Below are positions 45,101 through 57,100 of a stretch of 64,000 nt of DNA, in pieces (position 1 is the first letter of the stretch; every line of letters starts with the position of its first letter). Below the pieces are notes generated by a model. It did not search any database. It was not told where the DNA came from and was given only the letters and a program-made list of their open reading frames with translations. A program made the position numbers and the translations under genes. Source of the DNA: Promerops cafer (Eukaryota > Chordata > Aves > Passeriformes > Nectariniidae); contig VZSE01009483.1 in the NCBI GenBank assembly GCA_013398275.1, positions 3,361,907-3,425,906 on the forward strand, written 5' to 3'.

Positions 45101-48100
45101 GATCAACTACTACCTGGGAAGGAAAGAGCGATGGATCAATTGAACCTTGGGATTTTCTTCCAGCATCAACACAGTCAATTAACATTTTCTTCAGGGTCTC
45201 CTTCATCTCTGAAGCCAAACTGTTTAGCCACACCTGACAAAGAGACAAAAAAACTCAAAAATTACACCACAAATTAACTTGTCAAAGATGTTTGAACTAG
45301 ACTAGGATGTGATTTTCTTACCTCCACATCATTTGATAGAAGAACTTTATTTCTAAGTGGCACAGTTTCTCCTTCTACAGACTTCATGGCAATTATGTAT
45401 TTAAATTCTTCATCAAAGCTCACACTATTAATGCCTAATAATCAGAAAACCTCAATAAAGTTATATATTCTCAAAGTCAAATATTAATTACTAAGTACTT
45501 AGTCATGGAAAAAGAGGAACTGCAACATATTATTTGGCTTCAAAGAAGCTTATCTCTAAATAAGTAAATTTCACAAATAAAGATTAATGTGTTACCAGCA
45601 AAAAGTTTCTTAAGATGAGACTGGATAACCAGAGGATTCGTGGACTGTCCTAAAATTTCTAGTAAGTCATCATCTCCAACGAAATAGAATCTTGGAAATG
45701 CTGAGCGCTTTTCCTATATAAAAACAGAATAAATCAATTTTATTGATTTAAACCCAAGCTTACTGACTTTCTTTATAAAAAATGTATTAATGTTCACTGT
45801 ACCTCCAAAAACTCATTCAGAGATTTCTGACATCTCTGAAGCTGGTCAAGTATGGTAGTTAAAGTATTTTTTATTCCTGCACGGGCATTCAGCGATGTTA
45901 TCCTATTGTCAGTCTTAATATCTGACATAATCGATCTTGACAGAAAAAAAGAAAATCATAAATCCATTATAATTTTAATTTAAATATGACATCTATAAAG
46001 TTAAGTAAATAAAAATTAACACACAGGCAAGTAATATAAACAGCTGATATATAACTTCTAGGTTTCAGTACTAATGGTGAAACATTTCAGAATTTACCTC
46101 AACATCTCTCCAATGTAATTTAAGAACAATGGTTTCTTGCTAAAATTTCTCTACCCAGAAGCAAGAAAATGCAATCCTTGACTTTTATTTCCATTTAAGT
46201 CACTTCAACATAAGCCAAGACAGATAATGGCACATATCTTTCCATATTTCTAAAATCTACTCCCTTTTTTGTCCTTTTACTTTGTTTGGAATAAATAAAT
46301 CATCTGTTTCTCCCAAAACTCTGTGTGTACTTTCTCAGTGAGCAAAGTGATAGTCTTCAACATGATTCTTGAAAAAACAATTACATCTCCTCTACTTCTG
46401 CTGCTGAGACTAATCTTGTGTTTGCCTGCCTTGCTCACAGTCTTTGATGCTTCACATGAATCCTTTCTTCACACATGCCCCATTAAATGAAAACATTACC
46501 ACCTTTACTCAGATATATGTTGCCATCACACACACATATCTTCTGAATTCCTGTCACTGACCTTCTTCTCTATACACATGCCAATTGTTCCATATATTTT
46601 CACCATGAAGAATGTTCTAGATTACATGTCAAAGATACTACAAAAGGTAAGTCGCAATCCATAACACTAACCTAAAGTTCTCATCAACTCTGTTAAAACG
46701 AGCTTGTTCTTTGGGTAGAGCTCCACGACCAAATATCGGTTCCAAATAGACCCATTTCCTTTGAATTTGGTTTAAATTCTGCAGGTACTCATCCAAGTCA
46801 GCTAGCTTTTTTTCCCAGATGGACACTTTATCTTCAAAACCCTTGTAATATGGAGAGTCCTTAAGAGACTGTAGAAGACAGCGATGATCTCCAATTTGAT
46901 TGACTGTGTCCTTCCAGTCTTTAATAAGCCTGATAGTCTTGCCTTGGCTATCTTCATAATCTGTTAACATAAAGACAGCTCCAACTCCCCAGAGTTCAAG
47001 CTCACGTAATGCTTCTCTGATTGTGATTTCACCTTGAGCTCGACAATTCAAATCCTATTTAAAAGCAAGAATAGATCTCATATGAAACTACAGAGCTTGC
47101 AATAAACTCTCCATTCAAAAATATAATGCAAATTCTACTTCTCTAGTATTAAAGATATATGCATATGGAACAACATCTACCACATAAAATAAACCATAAA
47201 AAAATTATAGGTCCTGTATTGAAAATTATTCATACCTTAAGTTCCATTGCTTTTTCTATAATGGCATCTGTCACTTTTAATAGATCTCCAAATAGCAAAC
47301 CCTCAAGTGTAGTGCCTCGAGGAAGACCCAGAAGACGAAAGAGATCCAACCAATGGTCTGGAGAAAGATGTTCTCCCCTTACATATTTTAGGAGTGGAAT
47401 TATCATCTATAGAAAAGACGCACATGTAAATCTATCTAGTCTTTATGAAAATTGCATCTCCTTGATTATGGAATGACATGCTATTCAGACAAAAATAAAA
47501 TTTAAATTCTTAAACTGAGCTACAATTTTTCCAGTTCCTGAATTCAAAGTTTGGGAATATGATTCTGAAGACAACTCATTGTAAATCTGTATCTATGTAA
47601 GCTGTAATGACCATTCTGTTTACTGTAGAGAATGAAAGGTTCCCAAAAGTAAGAGAAATGCTCAAAACACTATCAGAAGACATTTTGTTAAATATTAATA
47701 TGGTTTTATTGTAAGAAATGAACAATAAGGTATAGAATGGAGTACCCAGTAATATATATATTACCCAGTAATACCTAAATATTTTTTGTTTCACAGGCCT
47801 TTTTGAAATTCATAGAATCACAGATTATCTGGGTTGAAAATGACCTTTTGAGATCACCTGGTTCCAACCCCGCTGCTGTGGGCAGGGACAGCTTCCACTA
47901 GACCAGGTTGCTCAAAGTACCACCCAAACTGGCCTTGAATATTTCCAGGGTAATTAGCATCTTACTTTATATTTGTCCACTTCTTTTTGCAACTTTACTG
48001 TCATTACAGTATGTTCTTCCATCTTCCTCAGTCTGTCATGCCAGTTAAACAAAAATTCTTCAAATAAGTATATCTTACTTCTGCATGAAAATCAAACATA

Positions 48101-51100
48101 AAAAGGTCATAACACAGTACAATAACTACACTTGTATGCCCACTAAAAATAAAGTAACAAAATGTTACCTAAAAGTAATCCAGTCTTCTTTGGCTTTTTC
48201 CTGAAAACCTTGATAAAACTCTTCATACAGTGCCCAGACTTCTGCACAACTCTGAATATCCTGACTTACAGCTTCTGACAATGATAAGTCGGGCTCTTCC
48301 AATTTAAAATGATGGCATTCTTCACTGCATAAAAATATCATTGCATTATGCATTACATTATTCCTCTGTACTTTTATGGACTAAGAAACAGTACCATACA
48401 GATATCATCATACGTTTTTATGAAAAGTCATTGGCTTTATTGAAGAATATTGCTGCCAACTGCAATTTCCTTATAATCTCCCTCTTGAAAAGGTAATAAA
48501 GAAATATGAGTGATAACTCTTTTACACGACAAACTTCTCCATATTCACAATTATTTTCTATAAACTTTCATTTATTTTTTATTTATGAGAAAGGTGAATT
48601 AATTTGTGCCCTCAAAATCAAAGCTGGAAAGAAAATAATTTTGAATTCATTGTTTCTTCCTGGTGGTAAAAAGAATATGCTAATTTTATTTACCATCATT
48701 TACATGCCAAGGTAAGAAGTTAAAACTTCATCCTCAAATTCTGCAGTAATGAGCACGGACACGTACTGGGGGAGGTGAGCTCCTGTCTTGTAACTTAATC
48801 TTGTAACTTAAGTTACAAGAGGACTGAGGTTCTTTTAGGACCAATATCCCAAACCTTCTCTTAGTGAGAATTTCAGAAGTCAGAATTAAGCCTTTAGAGT
48901 ACGAACTTCCTTTTGCGAGATCTTAAAAGACTTCTCAATTTATTTATGCAAAAAACACTTAGGAAAACTTAGCTTACGAAATTCATGTTCGGTCAAATCA
49001 ACAAAAAAAGGATCCTGAAAAGCTAATAAAAAACATGTACTACAAATTAAATTACTTACAATATCTGTTGTGATAGAAATTAGCGAGCATTTTCTGAGAT
49101 ATTATTGCTGCAAAAGATCAATACATGAATGAATAAGATATACAGGGAAATAAACATACATACATGAGTTTTTCTTTCACAGTTTTAAGTTCATCAAATT
49201 CTTTTTTTTTTTCCTTTATCATCTGAGCACTTTTCTCGAGTACATCCTGACCACCTGTTTCAATGACATCATCACTTGGCTTTAGCTGATCCCAGCGAGC
49301 TTTAAATTTATCCAGGTCTTGAAGATATATATTGATACGTGAAAGCACATTTCCTTTTATCATTTCCATCTGCAAAGCAATAGGAAAATTTACATTTCTT
49401 AATGGTTTGTATCAACAACTATGATCAAAACCAAAGCATCAACTTCAAAACTTGATAACGACAACTTGATCAAAAATCAAACTCAAAAAACTTCTTGTAT
49501 AATACTTGAAGAAATAGTTTAACTTTCCTTGTTTTGTTTTTCTTTTAAAAGGGGCACTAATTTGTTTTATTATGCTAGTACTTGAGACCTATTTATTCAG
49601 CCTATGCTACCTACTTAGGCTTGCCCCTTATAGCACATAGAAGAAATGCTATATTTGTATGGCAAATTGATATCTTCAGTAGAACTTCAAATGAGTTAAG
49701 TAGTTTGCCTATGGACTGGAATTACAGTTAGCAAAGTTAAGTCAAAAGAAAATAAAAAGAAAAATAAAAAGAAAAATAAATAAAAAAGTCAAAAGAAAAT
49801 AAAAAATACTAAAAACATGATGAATAAATAAAAATGCTATCTTTAAACTGTTATCCTCTTTTCCTCTGTTAACCATTGCATTTATTAAGCCATTTCTGTC
49901 ATCAGAACAGATGTTTTCAGACAGATCTACAACAATACAACATTCTTTTTAGCATCAGTTCAACGAAAGTTTCCCCTAGTTACTGCTTCAGAGTTAACAG
50001 TTATTCTTCCTTAGATGCCTCTCCCTCAACTCAATAATGTACATGTTATGATTGAACTGACTGAATTATGGATTTAATCTAAGAAAAAACAATTGTTCCA
50101 GACATATTCAAATAATTTCAACATTTTCAGGTAAAATTTTAAGCTTTCATTGCTACCTGTTCGGCAATCATAAGCTGGTGGCTTTCCATCATTAATTCAA
50201 ATTTATCCCATGTAGCTCTTAGGTTACTGATACTGTCCAAACCTGCACCAGCCACAGTTCGCAGAAGTTTGTTTTTATCTTCAGCCTCTTGAAACAGGAG
50301 AAAAATCTAAAATCAGAAAGATCAAAAATAAGTGTGCACGTAAAAACTCAGCAAATCCTGTTTATCTAAAGCAAATACATATGAATCGCCAATTCTGTAT
50401 GCACAGATAGTAAGATTATATACAGCAGCTTTTTTAATACTGCTTACAGAATAATATTAAAACATTTGAAAAAATAGTATGTGAGGTACTCAGAGAAATT
50501 CTAAACCTTGATCCTAACATGAGATATGCAGAAGTGAATGTTAACTATGAAAGAGCTAAGTGCCACCTTATATATTGCAGAGCTCAACTCAGTCAAATTG
50601 GTGAACATCAGCAGAGCAACAGAATTTGATAAATCTGTGTGTATGTTTGCTGGATTTGGCTGGGATGTAGTTAATTTTTTTCCTAGTACCTGGTATGGGG
50701 TTGTGTTTTGGACTTGTCATGAAAATGATGTTGGTAACACAGGGATGTTTTAGTCACTCCTGAGCAGGGTTTACACAGAACCAAAGCCTCTTCTGCTCCT
50801 TATCCTACCCTACCCCACCAGAGAGGAGGCTGAGGGTGCACAAGGGATTGGGAGAGGACATAGCCAGGACAGCTGACCCCAGCGGACCCGAAGGCACACA
50901 TATGGCATCATGCTCAACATAGAAACCTGGGCAAAAAAGAAGGAGGGGGACATCCAGAAATATATTTGTCTCCCCAAGTCACCGTTATGATGGAGCCCTG
51001 CTCTCCTGGAGATGGCTGAACACCTGCCTGTAACTGGGAAGTGGTGAATTAATTCCTTGTTTGCTTTGTGTGGCTTTTGCTTTACCTCTTAAACTGTCTT

Positions 51101-54100
51101 TATCTCAACTCATGAGACACAGCCAGGCAGAGGTATTTCATGCCACATAATATTGCCTCCTTTCCTTTCATTCCCTCTTCCCTCTCTTTTACTTCTTTCT
51201 CTCTTTCTTCATTTATTGAACTATTTTGATCTCTATCCATGAGTTGTCTCATTTCTACTCTTCCTTTCCTCTTCTCCTGTCCCATTAGGGGTGGGGGAGG
51301 CTCTTTGAGTGAGTCAGAAAGTGACCCAGCAGGTGTGTGGTGCTTAGCTGCATACCAGGATTAACCCACAAAAATATGGTATTAAAAAAAAACAAAGGAA
51401 CACAGACACTCCAAATAAACAGAAATTATACAAAAGAGCACTGGTTTTTGTCACCCATTTATGCAGGGAAAAAAAATCCATCTTTTTTTCCCACATAATA
51501 AAAGGCAATAGAACTTAAAAGAAAAACCAAACCAACCCTTTTAAACTATATAAGAAGAATCATCTGAGATAAACATGTACAGTTCAATATATTTATGTAT
51601 TTAGCAAAACACCCTGTTATGTATGTTTTCCTTTAAAAATTAAGAGGAGACAACAGGTAATAGTACTACAAACATACATAATTCTCTTCAATATCCAATA
51701 ACTCTCCCAGAGCTCCTACAAAATATAAATAATTATACCCATCCTTACTGAGTAAGGGGCCAAGAAGATAATCTGTATGCAAGATAAAGATTAAGCTAAA
51801 ATTAGATGCCTGTATATGTACTTGTTAAGCAGACATCTAAAACTCCATTGAAACCAACATCTCAATCTTTCAATGACATAGGTTTCCAGCACTATTTGAG
51901 ATCCTCTACTCTATCCCATCTGCCTTACATCCACAGACTCAAAATTATGGGGTTTCCTCTACATCCTGTGTCTTACCTACCCTGAGCCTTATATGGAGCT
52001 CTCTGACATGCAGGACATCCCTCAAACAGTAGACACCTATAACTGCATCAATAACTGCATGGAGCTCTCAGTGGAATTAAGAAATCAACTCAGGAGGATG
52101 AGCCACAAGGTGCCTACCCCAGGGCGACAAGGATTGCTCCAGGCTGCAGCTGACCACACTACTGGGACGTGATTCAGTTCCTCACAAATACACTTTTCGG
52201 GCTACCCCCATGTCCTATGGCACTTGCATAGCCTCCAGCTGCAACTGCAGAAACACAAAGGCCTTCCAGAACTTATCTGTTATGTTTGCCAGCCTTGTGG
52301 GGATGCCAGAAATGCATCTTCTAACTCCAGAACTGAACTTTTGGGCAATTGGACCAGGCTTCTGCTGAGTATATTAACAGCACATGCACTGCAGACACCT
52401 GCACATTAACACCTAAACTCAGATGCACTCATTCAGAACTGAATCCTTCAAAGGATAAATACTGTCCAGTTGGGAAAAGACAATATGGGTTTTGTAGAAT
52501 TCCACAATCTTGTAGAACTAGAGCTCTTTAAAGGTATCAGTAAGGATACAGATGAAGAAAAGTTAAATCATGTATTCCAGTTGAGTTTTCAAAAAGCTTT
52601 TAACACAAACCCTCATCCAAGGCCTTTAAGGAAAACTGGTAGCCTTGACATAAGAACAAAGGTCCTTGCACAGATAATTAATTGGGAAAAAGACAGAAAA
52701 CAGCATTAGAAGGAAATGGTTAGTTCCTGCAATCAAAAAATATTGCCCATGGGGTTCTGTAGCTACCTGTTTTGTAAATGCTCAAAGTGCTTATAAAAGA
52801 ATTGGAAACAGAGACCAGCCTGTGAGATGATAAAGTTTACTGATTATACTATGTTATTTCAAGCATTAAAATACTTCACCTGTGAAGAACTGCAGAATGA
52901 ATGTAGAAGAAATAATGACTGAGATACTGGTGACAAGCAAAATTCAAGTTGATAACCATGAAGTAACATAAATGTGAAAAAATAAATTTCACACATACAA
53001 GTTGAGTCCTAAGATAAAAACTGCACTTCAGACTGGTATGGTGGGGTTATGACAACTAGTTTTACCAAAATGTAAAATCTAAGGAGTAGGAAGCAAAACC
53101 AATGTTATGAGTCACAGAGACCAAAAAGATAATAAGAGGTAATATTATTATTTCATCATGTAAATCCATGGTTTATTCAGATCTTAAAAACTGAGAAAAA
53201 TCTGTTGGTCACACAGGAAAATGAAATAGAAAGAAAAGACTAATCAAAAGGCAACAAGGATGATCAAAGTTATGAGTGGGCTTATGCATAAGAAAAGATG
53301 ACATTAACTAACACTCTTCAATCTACAACAGAGATTGCAGATACCAGACACAATGAAGGAGAATACAGTCATTGCGCCATGAAAAGGGAGAATAGGAACT
53401 GTTTGGTCCATATCTCTTCCAATGTAAGATATAAATGGTATGAAGTTAACAGGTGCCAGTTGGAAAAAAAAATAAAAAGAGGGGTCCTTCATGTAACGGG
53501 TAATAGATCTACACTTTACCAGAGTATATTTTGGATGTCAAACGTGTATTTGCTGTCAAGAGAAGATGAAATAAGGCTGTGGAAAAGAAATCCACTGAGT
53601 GTTACCGTATGCTCAGGAACTGCATAAAACTCAACAAGGTTCATTCAGGTTGAAGGTTAGAAGTAAAAAGTATCAAATATGCTACCCTGACTTTATATTT
53701 TCCCCTAGGTAAATCACTGCACTGCTGGACACAAATTACTGTGCTACATGGACTACTGCCCTGACCCTATGTGACCTCTGCATGATCTGTATTAGTTATT
53801 ATTAAATGTAAGTTTCCATACTAGAATGTAATTACAGTTTTATAGCTGTTGTTCTGGATAGCACAAAACAGTATCTTACCCCTTCTTTTCGTTCATGTAG
53901 GCTTAAATATTTTAAATTGTCTTCTGCTATTTCCTCTACAGTCTGGGGCCTAACCACTAGTGTTTCCATGGCACCAGTGAGAAACGTAGAAACATCACAC
54001 AGGTGAGCTACATAAAGATGGAAAACAAAGTTATCATGGAGAGAATATTTGTAGTGTTAAATATCCAAGTAAGACAAATGCACAGGGATACAGTGTTAGT

Positions 54101-57100
54101 CATAAGTATGCAAAGTATTTGTTTGAAAATTGCAGACTCCAATCTTGTCTTTTGTTCTTTGCCTGAACAAAAATTGCACATTTGTGTTTACACATAGCTT
54201 TTCAAATGTGATCCACTGCGTTCAGTGTATGATATAGACCATAAATATCAGAGTACCTTCTGAACATTAAATGTAAATATGTGAGGCATTTATTTATATA
54301 CTTTCAAGGGCTGTATAGGTCTTTTTTTTTTTTAGGCAAACCGATAAAAATAGATGTTAAAATTGCTTTTGGGTTCTTTGGGGTTTTATTCTGGCTTTTT
54401 TGGTTTGGGTCTTTTAAAGAGGCTAACTAACTAAAGCCACCTTGCTTTACATATTAAAAAGACTCACAAATAAATGCCTGAATAAGTTATAATGCTGTAT
54501 TTAGCTACCAAGCTAAATCTGGTAAATTTCTTTTGATACTGAGAAAGGAGCTGTACAGCTCCAGGAAATCTTCCAGGAAGGATTCACCTTTCAGGCTATG
54601 GAAATAATTAACTTTCTTGCACAATCCCTGTTCTATGTTTCCTGTGACAACGATTAGATTTAAAGCACAAAGCACTGTTATTCCTCATCATCTCTGCTTT
54701 ATTCCATTTTGTCCTGCTGTTCCAGATATAGGTCTACCACCGAAAATAGGGAAATGTTTTGTATTCCTCAACACAATTTTAACAGTTTTGACAATCTAAG
54801 TGACAAGCAATTATATGAAGATAAGTTTAGATTATTTTAGACTCTTCATTAAGTATTTCAATTTGTACAAGAAAAATCTAATAGCATTTTTATTACATTT
54901 TAAAACACCTTCTCAAACACCCAGGAAATTTTCCTCCGTCAAACATTAAATAAATTTTCCTCTCTGAAGCAACAAAGTTTTCCTTCAGATAAAAGAAACA
55001 AGCAAAACAATGTTTGTATGTATTCTTTTACACCTCTAACAGATGTGGTCCAAACAAGAGAACAGGAAAGATACACAATGGATATCAAAGGGTCCTAGGT
55101 TAGGTCTGTAGTGAAAAAGTAATATTGAGGAATACACAGCTGTAACAAAGTACTTTCCTCTGCTTTGTGATTTCTGCAGTTCACTGTGCCTAAAAGTAAA
55201 ATATTTCTTTAAAAAAGTATTTATAATAACACAAATGTGCATAAGTACAACAGAAACAAACAAAACTAAAATATTGTTCATTGAAGTTATTTACCTTGAA
55301 TGGATTTTCTCAAAGAAACAACTAGAATGTCGTACAACTTCTGGATGAAATCATCGATTACAGTTTTCACAGGGTTGCAATTAACAGTTAAACAATCTAT
55401 TCTGATCGTGCTTCAAAAAAAAGAGATTAATAGACAGCAAATATTCAGTAGCATAATTACATGTTGTAATCTAGTATCTCTAGATCTATGCACATCTATC
55501 GTTTACCCTAACTTTGTAGTTTAATGAAAAATTTCCCTTATAATTCTACAAATGAAAGTCATAGCTTATTGGGAAAATTACTCATAGTGTTGAAATATTT
55601 ATAACAATTATGCATATATACTTTCAGTTTTATGGGGACTGAGGTCCAATGCTCTGTTTCTTCAAATAGTTAGAAAATGGCTTGATTTTATATAACCACT
55701 GCCATAAAATTCTGAAAGGCTATTACTATACTAAAAAGAAAAATATTTTCATTATTTGTATAGTCATGTCTTTAATTCTCTAATTTCCATGAGAGTTTAC
55801 TAACTCAGCCTTCAATAGTAATAAGAACAGAAGAAAAGCCATAGAGAGTCATTTCAAGGCCCCATATCAAATATATCAGTGACCATAAGAAGGTACCTAA
55901 AGAACACTAAGAAAAAGGTCTACCTTACTTGAGATCTTCCTGACTATCCTCCCTCAACACTAGTATTTTCAACTCATGGATTTTTTAGCAACATGTTGCT
56001 TCTGGCTGTAAGGCACATCAGCCAGTTTCTCTTCTATTCACCTCAGTCTGTCTGTGAACTCAGGGAAATCTTTACTCCTCAGAGTACCACTAGCCAGCAA
56101 GTTCTACCAGTCCACTCTCCAGCATGAAATGTCACATCTTTTTCCTTGTTCTAAACATGATTCCTACCAGTTTTACTTTAAAACTCTAACCATACAGAAC
56201 AATAGGTTGATGTGAATATATGTAAGAATAAAAGCCTACCCTACCATATTTTAAACGATAAGTTATAAGAGGTAGTCAAATGTTTTATTACAGGAATTAC
56301 TTCATGACAAACATTTGCTATGTCGGTTCCTAACTCCCATATATATTTCACATGTACAGGACTTAGTTAAAAGATTTGTTAAAATATTATGTCTTGTAAT
56401 ATTTCAGAATTAGCCCTGAATTTTGAGGAAGTTTCCCATTATATTAAGAGGAAGTAATTAAAAGTTTTCAGAGAAGGTGGCACAGATAAAAGAGCGTATC
56501 TAAAAATAAAAATGAAAAATTAAAATCTAAACATTTAAAAACTACATCAACATTTTAGAAACACTTGAAATTCTATCTATATCTTCATCTCGATTTTACT
56601 ATTACCTTTAAATATCCGATAGAATACATGATTCAAACAAAATAATAGAGTTACACTATACCTTGGAAGACGTTCTGCTTCTTTCCCTCTCACTTTTAAT
56701 GCCTTGAAGTTTTTTTCCCAGTCCTGTTTGCTAGAAAGATGTGTCTTCACCAAAGGTTCCATATCTACTTGGCCAATTACGACCCATTCCTTTCCAACAT
56801 TATTTTTTATTGCATGCAAAAGAAATATTTTCCAGATTAAAAAACTATTTCTCAATAACATTAAAACATTTTAATGATATTTTGAAGTTACATTCTCTTT
56901 AACCTTTGTGCTTCTTCAATTATCTGTAGATTTTCTTAGTGTAAAAATCAGGAGGTAAAAAATGGTATGACACATTCACACATTTAAGGATACTCAAAAG
57001 TCAGCTATTATACAGAGCTTTCAAAGGGAACTGTACATATACTTCAAGTCAGGCATGTGCTTAAGTGGTTGGCTTAACATGGATGGACTTGCTAACCTTT

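Noticed and set aside
52224..52709. Three overlapping open frames of 60-79 codons
   Set aside because: Short, with no homology, and running into the decayed CR1 remnant; not a gene.
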